Assembly (NCBI GenBank): GCA_001414485.1
Contig: LLEY01000050.1
Location: 62,001-126,000 of the forward strand
Origin: Calycina herbarum
Lineage: Eukaryota; Ascomycota; Leotiomycetes; Helotiales; Pezizellaceae
Length of the DNA stretch: 64,000 bases
Direction: 5' to 3'
A program made the position numbers and the translations under genes. Positions 13,044-23,829 of this stretch are shown here, piece after piece (within the stretch, counting starts at the first letter, position 1; the number at the start of each line of letters is the position of its first letter). Below the pieces are notes generated by a model. That model was not told where the DNA came from. It did not search any database and saw nothing but the letters and a program-made list of their open reading frames with translations.

Positions 13044-14176
13044 ACGTGATCTATTACCGAGCTGCGTATATCACCGAGCTACGCACTTTTACCGACTTCT
13101 ACTACTTTAAAATATAATAAATCAACTATAATAATAGATAAAACTTATTACTCTTCGGATTCTAATAAGCTAGATATATCTATAAGTTCTTAACAAGTTC
13201 GCGTATTATAATCAGTCTTTCTATAAGTACTATAACGTTATATAGTTGAAATCCCTTCCTTACGATTTACTCTTCTAAAGCGCTTATCGTATTATATCTA
13301 CTTATTTACTTCGTCTTAAGCTATAATATTATATATATCCTCTATAGTAAGTGTACCTCCTTAACGGATACGATTCTTTTTAGCTCTACGACGCTTGGAA
13401 AGTGTCTTATTTGCTGCTCGAAGTGTACGTAGCTCGGTATTAACAAGAGTTAATTTATAAGCTAAACGCTCTATATCTTACTATCGCCTATTCTCGATTA
13501 CTTAGTTAAACTGCCTTACTCTTACTACGTTGATCGATACGAGTAATAACTATTCTAGGATAGATTTAACCTATTATAAAGCCGGTCTTGTTAAAGTTAT
13601 AGAAATCGCTATCTACTATACTATATTTCGCTTATATATTCTCTACTAGTCGAAACCACGTGCTAATTAACTTAGGATCTTCGTATAAGACTCTTTAAAA
13701 GTCGTAAACGCGATTAAAACGCGTCTTTAGCTCTAGTCGTCGAACTACGAATCGTTCTACTTAGCGCTTTCTAACGCGTTTTACTCTACGCGTCTTAAGA
13801 AGGTAATTCGCTATATCTTCTATATTAACTAGCCGAGGCGAAAACCCTCTAGAATCTTAATCGAATATATATCGAATAATTGTTTCCTTCTCTAATTTCG
13901 TTAGCTTTAAATAATTAGGTTTAGTATTACTATAAGAAGGTCGGCTGTTTATTCTAAGACAAAGAGTAGATTTAGGAACTTTGTAGATTTTTATAGCGTT
14001 TCTATAGCTTAATTTTTATTTAGATATTTGAATAGCTTTAATAGCTAATATAATTCGTACTTCTTAAGTTTAGACTTATATTATAGAAGAAGAAAACGCG
14101 TATTAAAGTAGTAGAGTAGTAAATTCAGTAAAAGTACGCAGCTCGGTGATATACGTAGCTCGGTGATAGATTACGT
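13044..14176 (-). mobile_element. Fot1/pogo-like element with internal deletion (non-autonomous)
   Basis: Inverted repeats beginning ACGTGATCTATTACCGAGC lie at both ends, with TA on each side (13,042-13,043 and 14,177-14,178). The minus strand encodes a pogo-type transposase N-terminus (about 14,080-13,600, helix-turn-helix region) and the first DDE Asp block (near 13,560-13,610). Compared with the full 1,861-bp copy at 29,858-31,718 it is about 730 bp shorter. The gap lies in the middle to C-terminal transposase, joining near 13,480. A motif (ACCGAG) is repeated at positions 13 and 30 from each end. It could only move with a transposase supplied from elsewhere. Confidence 0.85.
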
Positions 14177-14199
14177 TATATAAAGAATATATAAGAGTA

Positions 14200-14867
14200 A
14201 TTCAAGTTAAACTATATAGAAAGAGAAGCAGTTTCGAAAGAGATTACTATCTAAGCGATATATATACTAAATCTTTTGATTTATATTATAAAATTATACT
14301 ACTCGTTGTATATCTTTTATATAAGTTAAAAACGCTCTTAATCTACCTGCTTCTGCTTATATAATCCGCTGAGAACTTCGCTACGCTAGCTACCGACGAT
14401 GTATTACTTACTCTCGTCTCTTTATTAGCTAACTCTAAGGAAAGAAACGTCTTACTTTTAAATATACGCACCGCTAGTAAGAGATATTAGACTAGGCAGC
14501 TACTTATAGGCAAAAGAGAGACTAGAGAAAGGTTATATAGTCGGACGAGTGTATATTTAAGCTTGGAAAGAGTAGAAGAGTCTAGGTTACACGGCGTATA
14601 GACGAAAAGAGGTGTCTAGACTATATTAGATCGATATATCACTTAGAGAGAGTAACGGTTATAATCTAGAGCGCGATCGGCTAGGATTATAAATCCTCTC
14701 TTATCTTCTTAGAGAAGAAACAAGGCTATAAAGAGGTGAATTCTCGAGTCTATAGAGATTAAGTTCTTAAGCTAGTTATCTTTCTCTTATTCAACGAGCT
14801 TAGTACTAAGTATATCTTTATAGAAGACGGTTCTAAGGTATATAAGAGATATACTCGTTTAGCTAAG
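14200..14867 (+). pseudogene. Mariner transposase, upstream part
   Basis: The plus-strand frame ending at the Ty3 insertion reads YIFIEDGSKVYKRYTRLAK (about 14,811-14,867). It resembles the DxAxxH segment that holds the second catalytic Asp of Tc1/mariner (DDE_3) transposases. The frame continues exactly after the Ty3 element at 21,653. Upstream (14,400-14,800) several frames are broken by RIP stops, so the N-terminal DNA-binding part cannot be read reliably. Confidence 0.6.
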
Positions 14868-15331
14868 TGTTACGAATCACGGTATACGTGGTAAGTAGTC
14901 TAGACGGCGTTCTAATAGAACAAGGCATAATATCCGGGAAAGGAAAGTAACATAGGAGGAAATCAGTAATGCGGAAGAACATTAGGGATTTCAGGATCTT
15001 ACTATTGTAGTAATGTTAGAAGTCACGTGTGGTTATATGACATGATCGCCTATATCGCTCTGGTCGCCTTGATCGCGAGCGACGCGAGCGATGTAAGCGA
15101 TGTAAGCGACGCACTTTAGAAACGAAGGTTCTATATAAGACTGGCACGTCTGCTATTAGATAGGAGCTTCGTGCTTAACTTTAGTTATTAATCTTATTAT
15201 CTTATTTAATATCTTTAATATAAGTAACGAGTTTACTTCTAAGTAAACAACCTAGCGTATTTATACTTCTTACTATATACCAACCTTCGAGACTTAGTTA
15301 TCTTTGTTTAGTTTATTTAAGTTTCGTTATA
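14868..15331 (+). repeat. 5' LTR, Ty3 copy 1
   Basis: This 464-bp LTR contains a run of GCGA-based 9-bp repeats (15,070-15,112; units such as agcgatgta) followed by a TATA-like CTATATAAGA at about 15,131, where the promoter would lie. Confidence 0.9.
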
Positions 15332-15365
15332 CTTTAAGCACCTACTTAGAAGTAAGATCGCTACT

Positions 15366-16400
15366 ATGTCAGCAACCTCTTCTACTCCGAGAACCGCCCT
15401 ACCAAGGCCAGCTGCGGACCCCCCGGTCACACCAGTTACACCAGTCACTACTCTTTAAGAGGAAGTGAAACTTCCTCTTCCAAAGCTGTTCAATAGCTTA
15501 CCAGAGAAGCTAGCTGAATTCTTAATAAAGGCTTCCTTCTACTTAAGTTTTTATTATACTTAGTTTCTAAGTAAAACTAACTAGGTTATATAGTTGTCTA
15601 CCTATCTTAAAGGGGCAGCTTATAACTAGTTAGAACCATACTTAGAGGATTACTAGATAAATAAAACAGCTAATAAAAAGGTCTCTCTTTAGATGTCTAA
15701 GAAAACGAGGGATCTGTTTAGGAATGTTCAAGGATTTAGAGAAGGAATTAACTAGGCTTTTAAGGATATTAATATAAAAAAGAAGGCAGTTAGGGCTTTG
15801 TATATACTTAGACAAAAGGGGTTAGCTACTAAGTATACCTTATAATTTCAATAGTACTCTATATAGATAGGATAGAACGACGAAGTATTACGTAAACAAT
15901 TCTATCGTAGACTTAAGAACAGTATAAAGGATAAAATCACATAAAAGGATTTTCTAGATATGTTAAATAAGTTAATAAATAATATAATTAGGATTAATAA
16001 CTATATTTATAAAAGGAATCTAGAGAAGAAAGGAAGTTATAGTTATTAATATAGAAAGAGTAGACGAAAAGACTATAGAGATCCTATAGAAATTAATACT
16101 ACTCGAAAATTATAGGTTCTAGGAAAGGAATCTAAGAAAGAAAACTTCTAAAGGGGAGGATTATCTTAGAAAGAGCGAAATCGTTAACGTAAGCAGAACT
16201 TATGTTATAACTATAGTCTTCCTAGCTATAGAGTAAATAAGTATAGTAAGAAGAAGGACTCTAAAAGAAATCAAGTTAACGCTACTATCTAAAAAGAAGT
16301 AGCTTTATTAGAAAAAATCGAACTTACAGATAAAGAACTCGAGGTTAGAGGTTATAGTATATAAATTAAAATAGACGCTATAGATATAATAGCAGGCGCT
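15366..16400 (+). pseudogene. Ty3 copy 1 Gag
   Basis: The frame opens with ATG at 15,366 giving MSATSSTPRTALPRPAADPP, a Pro/Thr-rich N-terminus. It continues through a capsid-like region (KLPEKLAEFL-like, then NVQGFREGIN) to a nucleocapsid zinc knuckle near 16,200-16,250 (pattern CYNY-x4-YRVNKYSKKK, where the second Cys, the His and the last Cys have become Tyr/Arg-like codons). Stops are TAA/TAG. The ATG sits 35 bp after the LTR, a usual leader length. The 3' limit is approximate because Gag and Pol appear to be read continuously. Confidence 0.65.
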
Positions 16401-17199
16401 ATATACTTATAGCTAAACGAAGGAATTAAGTTATAAGTTAGTAAGGTATAGGATATTAATAATAATAGGGATCTATTACTTAAAGAATATTATAATATAT
16501 AATTAGAAATAGATTATAAATTACTTCTTTAGGTAGAATATAAATTACTACTATTAATAAGTTTATTAGAGTTGTTAGAATTGATATCCGACTCGTTAGA
16601 AATAGATCTAGGAATATATAAGCCTAAATAAGGTAAGATATAGGCATTTACTAGAACTTTTAAGAGAAGGAATAGATAGGTATATATAGAAAACTAGAAA
16701 CCTGATTTCTAGAGCCTATATTCTACTTAAGGAATTAACTCTACTATTTTAACTACCTATAAAATAGTTTAGAATAAATAGGATAGAATAACTTTAGTAA
16801 GCCTTATTACTAGAAGGGAAACTATCGAATTTAAAGAACCTAGACTAGAATAAGCAGTATCTAACGAGCTATCTAGTACGCCTAAGATAGAAGACATTTA
16901 GATAGTCGTAGATCTATAGGAAGAAACCAGTTCATAGCAATAGCAGGGTTCTAACGACTTTATAGGACGCTCTAAAACCAGTTTTTTAAGTATACTACCT
17001 GATAATAGAGAAGCTATACTAGAAATAGGAGGCTAGTATACTATAGTTGCTTTAATTAGAAAAGTTAGAGTAATATTTTAGGAATTAAGAAATAGAAAAT
17101 TATTTAGTATAATCTTCTAGGAGATAAACGAATATAATATAGATTAGGAAACGGAGTTGGTATAGAAGGAGCTCTACTAACTAAAAAGTAGAGAAATAA

Positions 17200-20100
17200 A
17201 CGCTATCTCTAGAGAAAATCAACTTATAATAATAGTGAAAATAAGAGGAAAGGAACTCTAAGTCTTGATTAATTCAAGAGTAACAGGTAATTTTCTTTCT
17301 CTAACAGCTTAAGAGAAGCTAAACGTCCTAATTAAAGGTATAAAGCTATACTACTTAGGAGTAGTTGACAGAATAGACGTTATATACTAAGATAGGATTA
17401 TTAATTAATAAACTATTCTAATAAAAATTACTATTAAAGGATACTACTTAAATATATAATTTAATATTATTAAAATAGGAAGTAAGAAAGCAATACTTAG
17501 TATACTATAGATTAGGGAATATAATCTAGATATTAATTAGAAGGCTCGAATAATAACCTTTAGTCGATATAATTATATAGGCTTGTAATTATAACTTTAA
17601 GACTAGAACGAGGTTAGTACCACCTCTTCTAAGACGCTAGGACACCTTGCCTAGGGTCCTCTATAAGTTAGTAGAACAGCTGATAACGAAATACCTATAT
17701 AGTACAGAGAATTTAAGGCTTTGTTCGAGAACCTAGAAGACTTGCGAGCCTTGCTAGAACATCGCTTATAGGATTATAAGATTAAATTAAAAGAGGGTTA
17801 TCACCTCTTAAAGTAGAAGCTTCGGTTATATAACTGGAAAAGCTTATAGAGGATAGAAAGTTATATAAAGGAAGGTATTAAAAAGGGGTATATTAGAAAG
17901 TCTAAGTTACTAATTATCTTAAATATACTTATTATTAAAAAGAAAGACAACTTAGATAGGAGAGTATATGTTAATTACCGAGAAGTAAATCACGCTATAG
18001 TTAAGGACGCTTATCTACTACTACCTAGCTAATACTTATAGGACAAGTTAGGTAAGGTAGTACGATTTACGAAACTAGATTAACAAAACGCTTATAGACT
18101 TATACGAATAAAAGTTAGAGACGAATAAAAGACAGTATTTACCTTACTATCGGGCTTCTACGAATATATAGTTATACTATTTAGACTTTATAATATACTA
18201 GCTATATATTAAAGACAAAATAATAACATTTTAGGAGATCTTTTAAGAGTAATAGTAATTTGTTACTTAGATAATATATTAATCTTCTTAAAAAAAGAAG
18301 AAGAATATAAAGAATATGTTAAAGAAGTTTTATAACAACTAGTAAGAGTAAACTCTCGGTTGAAACTCTTGAAATATAAGTTTAGAGTAACTTAAACCCT
18401 TTTCCTAGGATAGGTATTTAGCCTAGGAAAAATAGAAATAGACCTAGTAAAGATCTAGAGCGTCTTAAACTAGAAATTACTAGAGAATGTAAAAGACGTA
18501 TAGTCCTTTCTTAGATTTATAAACTTTTACTATCTATTTATCTAAGACTATATAAAGATTACTAAACTAATGTTAAGACTAGTTAAAAAAGCTATTAAAT
18601 TTATATAGAATAAATAGGTAAAGGATGCTTTTTAGGAAATTAAAACAAAGTTTATAGAAAAACCTATTTTATACGATTTTAATATAGATAAGCCTAGTAT
18701 AATTAAAATAGATACCTTAGACATAGTAGTAGATATAGTTCACCTATAGCTAAATAATAAAGGAAAACTTATACCTATTATATATTATTCTAAGATATTT
18801 AACCTAGTATAATAAAACTATAGCATCTTTGATAAGGAATTACTTACTATAGTATTAGCTTTAGAATACTAGAGAATTTATTTATAGCTAGTAAAATACC
18901 TAGTCATAGTTTTATCTAACTATAAGAACCTTAGGACGTTTATAATAACTAAGGAACTTACGATAAGATAATTAGCTAGATAGTTAGAAATATTAGAAGG
19001 GTTTAATATTATTATTTAACATATAAAAGGAATGTTAAATGCTTAAGCTAATACTCTTAGCTAGAAACCCGGATACAAGGGAAATAAGAAGTATAAAAAG
19101 ATTACGATCTTAAAAACTCTTGAGAATAGAGACTTAGTATCTACTATATATAAGATAGTAGCGATAAACGACATATAGATAGACAAAATTTAGAATATAT
19201 ACGAAGGTTATAATTAGTACGTAGAAGGGAAACTATAGGTTCCTAGTTCGTACGCGAAAGAATTTATATAAGAATACTATACTACGCCTGCTTATAGTTA
19301 CTAAGGAATTCGAAGAACCCTCTAGAGGATAAGACAACACTACTATATTAATCGGTTATCTATAATAGTTAAGGAGATGATAGTAGAATATAATACCTAT
19401 ACTTAGAATAAGGCTTCCTACTATACTTCTTATAGATAGATAAACACTACTCTAATACTATAAGTACCTTAGAAATTAATATCTATAGATTTTATTATTA
19501 AATTACTAAAATCTAAAGATCTAATAATAGGAGTTGAATATAATATAATCTTAGTTATTATAGAACGTCTTATAAAGTATATAATTCTTATAGTATATAT
19601 AGAGTTAAGTATAGCTAAGGAACTAGTATTTATATTCTTTAGAGAAGTAGTCTTAAGACATAGACTATCTAAAGAAATACTCTTAGATAGAGATAAGCTC
19701 TTTACCTTAAAATTTTAAATCGCTCTTATAAAACGATTAAGTGTAAAAAGAAAGCTTTTAATAGCTTTTTACTCTTAAATAAATAAAGGAAACGAATAGA
19801 TGAATTAAGTAGTTAAAACATACCTTTGTTATTATATAAACTATTAGTAGGACAACTAGGTAGAACTACTACCCTTAGCATAGTTTACCTATAATAGCTT
19901 AGTAACGGAAACAACACTTATTATACTATTCTATACTAATTTTAGGTATAAATTATTAGTATATCGAGAACTACTATCTATAACTATTAATAATTAACTT
20001 ACTTGTGTTTAAGTCTTGAAAATCAAGAGTCTATATAAGGAACTTATAAAGGACCTATAATTTATAGTAGAAAGAAATACGTACTACTATAACAAACGAC

Positions 20101-20560
20101 GTAGTTAGGAGCTAACGCTAAAAGAGGGGGATAAAGTCTACTTAGTATAAAAAAATATTAATATAAAAAGACTAAGTAATAAACTAGATTATAAGAAACT
20201 TAGACTATTTAAAATCAAATAAGCTAAAGGACCTTTAAATTATAAATTAGCGCTACTAAGGATAATAAACATCTATCTAGTATTCTATATATCCTTACTC
20301 GAACCAGTACTACTAGGAGCACTACTAGCCCTACTTACGGAGATTTAACTAGTAAACCTAGATGCTGAATATAAAGTTAAAAGGATTCTTAACTATAAGA
20401 TTATTAGAGGTAAGATTAAGTACTTAATTAAATAGTTAGATTACCTATACTTAGAAAACACTTAGGAACTAAAAAGTAATCTTAACCATTGCTTAGAGGA
20501 ACTTCGGGAGTTCTACTACTAAAACCTAGGGTTACCTACATCTCGTAGTTAGAAGGGAAA
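17200..20560 (+). pseudogene. Ty3 copy 1 Pol: protease, RT, RNase H, integrase, chromodomain
   Basis: The protease has LINSRVTGNFLSL near 17,255-17,310 (DSG altered to NSR by G-to-A type changes). Reverse transcriptase runs about 17,880-18,320 with VYVNYREVNHAIVKDAYLLP, TKLD and YLDNILIFLKKEEEY (YLDD box with Asp to Asn). RNase H (about 18,660-19,070) contains IDTLDIVVDIV and FDKELLTIVLALEY. Integrase (about 19,250-20,000) contains YSYQGIRRTLQRIRQHYYI and SIDFIIKLLKSKD. The chromodomain at 20,359-20,530 reads EYKVKRILNYKIIRGKIKYL and ends SNLNHCLEELREFY. Two of the three acidic catalytic boxes are altered, so the copy is dead. Confidence 0.8.
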
Positions 20561-21015
20561 GCCTCAAGGAAAGCTAAATCAAGGGTTAGCTTAGTAACAA
20601 AAGCGGGGTCACTAGAAGAAGAGGGGGCCGCTAGCTAGGCGACCTCTAATTCCCTTTCTTCTTTCTCTTTCTCTGCTCTTTCTTTCTTATTAGCTTTATT
20701 AAGTTCTTATAGGTTAGTAAGACTACGACGGAGTATCTCTTGCTCCTACTCTATAAGGAAGCGTTGTTGCTTTCGCAGGCGAAGGATCTTCTATATAGCT
20801 TCTTCCTAAATCTTATAAGCTGTCTCTTCCTCCTGTTATAACCTCTGCTTCTAGGTATTAATAGATTCTTACTCGAAAATTAAGGGTATTCGATTTTACA
20901 ACTCGATATTATAAGATTTGCCCTTCCTAGTATACTTAGAATACTTGGAGCTACTAGGAACGCTAATACATTAACAGCTGGTTTTCGTATTTATATAACG
21001 AGTGTAAGAAATCAT
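20536..21015 (-). pseudogene. Antisense 160-codon ORF between Pol and 3' LTR, Ty3 copy 1
   Basis: Read on the minus strand from ATG (21,015-21,013) to TAG (20,538-20,536), the frame is 480 nt long. It is interrupted only by about ten TAA/TAG codons placed where Gln would suit (RIP-type). The predicted product starts MISYTRYINTKTSC, has a Ser/Tyr/Lys-rich part, then a long Glu/Gln/Lys/Arg/Leu helix likely to form a coiled coil (about residues 60-125), then ALA/Ser-rich sequence ending NYEM. Its 3' end overlaps the end of Pol. Copy 3 has the same frame with the same length and stop (50,588-51,067). The function is unknown; it could be an accessory transposon protein. I cannot name a family. Confidence 0.6.
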
Positions 21016-21188
21016 TTCGCGTCTTAAACGTTCGATTCAAAGGGTATTAAGGGTCTTATATTATTTAAGCTTGTCTTTTAGGAGAGGTGTTAATAATATA
21101 ATAGGAACTAGGGAGGCTGCTAGCCTCTTGACGATATTTCTTAGGCTATACTTAAGCGTAGAGACACGCTAGTCTAAGAAGGGGATAG

Positions 21189-21652
21189 TGTTACGAATCA
21201 CGGTATACGTAGTAAGTAGTCTAGACGGCGTTCTAATAGGATAAGGTATAATATCTAGGAAAGGAAAGTAATATAGGAGGAAATTAGTAATATAGAAGGA
21301 CATTAGGGATTTTAGGATCTTACTATTATAGTAATATTAGAAGTCATATGTGGTTATATAACATGATCGCCTATATCGCTCTGGTCGCCTTGATCGTAAG
21401 CGACGCGAGCGATGTAAGCGATGTAAGCGACGTACTTTAGAAACGAAGGTTTTATATAAGACTAGCACGTCTGCTATTAGATAGGAGCTTCGTGCTTAAC
21501 TTTAGTTATTAATCTTATTATCTTGTTTAACATCTTTGATATAAGTAACGAGTTCACTTCTAAGTGAACAACCCGGCGCATTCATACTTCTTACTATATA
21601 CTAACCTTCGAGACTTAGTCATCTTTGTTTAGTTCGTTTGAGTTTCGTTATA
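21189..21652 (+). repeat. 3' LTR, Ty3 copy 1
   Basis: This 464-bp LTR matches 14,868-15,331 in length and sequence. It keeps more CpA/TpG in its right third (for example GTTCACTTCTAAGTGAAC) than the 5' copy, where the same block reads GTTTACTTCTAAGTAAAC. Confidence 0.9.
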
Positions 21653-21990
21653 CTAAGCTCGAACATAGTGTCTACGAGTTTAATTAGCCTTCTTCTTTAC
21701 CTGATTTAAATATAATTAAGATAGTCTAGTAGTAGATAAAAGAAGAGCTGAAAAAGTTACCTTTTGTTCTAACTTCTAAGAAAGCGTTGATTAGAGAGAT
21801 CTAAAAGCTTTAGAATCTAGTAGATCTATATAATTATAGGCGATATACTAAGCGATTAACTTATAAGTTAGAAGATGTTATTAAAGTTAAAAGATTAGCA
21901 ACTATTTATTAATAATATATATAAGTTTTAAAACAAAAGACTTAAAGTTTAAATTATAATAGATTTTTAAGTAATAAGTGTTAATTTAGT
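21653..21990 (+). pseudogene. Mariner transposase, C-terminal part
   Basis: Directly after the ctaag duplication the frame reads on from the upstream piece: SVYEFN, a Trp-like stop, PSSLPDLNIIKIV (the SPDLNPIE box carrying the last catalytic acid region of Tc1/mariner transposases), KEELKKLPFVLTSKKALIREI, then a YRRYTKRL segment. The frame ends by about 21,925. The following 90 bp lead to the right inverted repeat at 21,991-22,015. Confidence 0.75.
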
Positions 21991-22017
21991 AGAGTTCGCT
22001 TAGGTGTTCTACGATTA

Positions 22018-22720
22018 ATAGCCTTAACTCTTACTATTACTCTCTTTCTCTTACTTCTTAATCTTATATAAGGCTTTTAGCTTCTTATTAATAGTTATTA
22101 TTAATTAGTACTTTAAGATATTAATAGTAGCTTTAAATTAGATAGATATCTTTTAAGTAAATAGTAAGAAGAGTACTTTATCTAAGTATATATTCTTTAT
22201 AATAGAATTAGCTATAATTAGCTTTTAATAATAGTCTTTTAGCTTTGTCTAGTAGGAATCGATTCCTAGTTTAGTATTATATTCGAAGCTTATAATAGTA
22301 GCGATATATAAGTTAGTAGCAGCTTCGTTCGTCTTATTATATTTAACTTTAATTATAGTCTAGAGCTTTATTATAGTACTATATTCATCTATAAGAGCTT
22401 AGTTATCTTTGCTAAGAGATTCGAGTATAAAATCAATCGCTTTAGCTTCGTTCTTAGTATATTTCTCGTGTTTTTCAGTATACTATAATCTATTACTCTA
22501 TTCTATAAGGTTACTAACAAACTTATTAATATTACTACTACTACTAGCTTCTAATATCAAGGTAGATTCTAGGTTAACTTTAGTTACCTTAGGATTTTTA
22601 ATAAACGTATATTTATATTTAGTTCTCTCTATAGTATAGAAGATTCCTTTGTCTTTGAACTTGAATATTATTTAGTAGATCTATATCTTATAGTTTTCTC
22701 TCGTAAGTGTTAGAATATAA
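22018..22720 (-). pseudogene. Copia Gag remnant
   Basis: On the minus strand this reads ENYKIWIYQIIFKFKDKGIF followed by a long Lys/Asn/Glu-rich helix-forming region with ESLSKDNQALIDEYSTI and, toward the left, a YQTKLKDYYQKL segment. The start (LTRENYKIW) matches the usual beginning of Copia Gag (LxGxNYxxWK). It continues on the far side of the mariner insertion at 12,785. Confidence 0.65.
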
Positions 22721-23093
22721 GTACTCTTTTTATTATTATAGTTACTTATTATTTGATAAGAACTAGGTATATATATATAGTTAGAGGTAAAGGTAATCGA
22801 GTTTAAGAGTAAGATGTTTAGAGTCGATTAATTAGTAAATATAGTATATATATAGCACTCTACTACGTCTTCTGCCTCTTATAAGTCTTTTAAAAGTAAC
22901 TATTCTTTTAGCTCTTTATATTTTATATAGATTATATATTATAATAGTAGACTATCGTTAGCCTTATTAGTATCGTAGATACTCTTTCGTAGCTTTATAT
23001 ACGTTCTTCTATAATATCTATTAAAGTCTTTAATACGACTCTAAGTTTATTATAACTACTATGTCTACTATAGGCGAACCTAGGCTTATAACC

Positions 23094-23311
23094 TATTAAG
23101 TAGATCTCTCTATACCTAGTATAACTAGTATAGTAAGTCTATATAGTAAAGGTAGAGAGCTAGTAGAATAGTATAATATTAACTAAAGAGTATAGAAGGT
23201 CGAGGTTCGCGTCTATATATATATAGCTATGCTGTCACGTGTGACGCTATACCTAATCGGGACTAGCTACGGCTATACTCTAGTTAGACCGAACTATATA
23301 TTTCCTTAATA
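23094..23311 (-). repeat. 5' LTR of Copia element
   Basis: This is the right-hand 218-bp LTR, followed by target duplication tataa (23,312-23,316). It is less mutated than its partner in the block GCTGTCACGTGTGACGC (8,215-8,235 reads ATTATATATAATAC). Confidence 0.88.
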
Positions 23312-23829
23312 TATAAAGTAGTTATAGTTTAGGTAGTATCTTATAATCTAGTAGCTTATCTCTCTTAGATAGATATATAGTTCCTAGATAAGAACTATAT
23401 TAACTTACGTAGAGTAAGCTAGCTATAGTACTAGCCCCTAGTAATTACTAGACTTATAAACGTTGATTTATAAGACTTAGAGATAGTAGTTCTTAGCGAA
23501 TCCTTATCTACTTATAAAGAGACTATATAAGTAGAACTCTAGGTTCTTCGTATAAAGAGATTATAAAGTACTTCTTTTATAGAAGTGTCTATAGAGATAT
23601 TAATATTATCTTCCTAAGATAGAGTAGTCGGTAAAGTAGGCGAGGTAGATAAGAGAGATAAAGTAGACGAGGTAGGCGAGGCAGGTAAGAAGTTATCTAC
23701 TTAAGTTTATAAAGTAGCTAGAAGGTCTAAGCTCTAGCTACTATAATAAGAGTCTTACTTACTTCTTATTCGTATTTCGTTATATATTTATTAGATCGTT
23801 CTCTTATTCTCGGTTAAGAGACGTACTTC

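Larger units (their letters stand above)
14868..21652 (+). mobile_element. Ty3 chromovirus copy 1, full length
   Basis: Two 464-bp LTRs (14,868-15,331 and 21,189-21,652) start TGTTACGAATC and end GTTTCGTTATA, where the last CA is now TA. The target duplication is ctaag on both sides (14,863-14,867 and 21,653-21,657). A purine tract (AAGAAGGGGATAG) precedes the right LTR. In order, the interior shows Gag with a CCHC-type knuckle, protease, reverse transcriptase, RNase H, integrase and a chromodomain at the end of Pol, which defines a chromovirus. An antisense ORF lies between Pol and the right LTR. RIP stops occur throughout. It sits in the mariner transposase gene. Confidence 0.92.
12788..22015 (+). 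mobile_element. Tc1/mariner element, split by pogo and Ty3 insertions
   Basis: The terminal inverted repeats CGTAGAATACCTAAGCGA (left) and its complement TCGCTTAGGTGTTCTACG (right) lie next to TA dinucleotides (12,786-12,787 and 22,016-22,017). After removing the nested pogo element (13,044-14,176 plus TA) and the Ty3 element (14,868-21,652 plus ctaag), about 1.3 kb remains, the normal size of a mariner. The transposase reads on the plus strand across the Ty3 target site without a frame change. The host is the Gag end of the Copia element. Confidence 0.85.
8080..23311 (-). mobile_element. Ty1/Copia retrotransposon, minus strand, carrying nested insertions
   Basis: Two 218-bp direct repeats (8,080-8,297 and 23,094-23,311) are flanked by the same 5 bp, tataa (8,075-8,079 and 23,312-23,316). 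On the minus strand, from right to left, the interior reads Gag (22,720-22,018), then integrase, reverse transcriptase and RNase H (to about 8,400), which is Copia order. Removing the solo LTR (9,972-10,439) and the mariner (12,788-22,015) leaves about 5.5 kb, the usual length for this family. A purine tract on the minus strand (GAGAGAG) abuts the left LTR. It is inserted in the LINE between endonuclease and ORF1. Many RIP stops make it inactive. Confidence 0.85.

Noticed and set aside
15070..15112. Short regularly spaced repeats that could suggest a CRISPR-like array
   Set aside because: They are 9-bp GCGA tandem units inside an LTR with no spacers, and the genome is eukaryotic.
22409..22639. 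Hydrophobic 76-codon plus-strand frame resembling a membrane protein
   Set aside because: It is antisense to the Copia Gag remnant; the Leu/Tyr/Ser richness comes from TA-rich RIP-mutated sequence.
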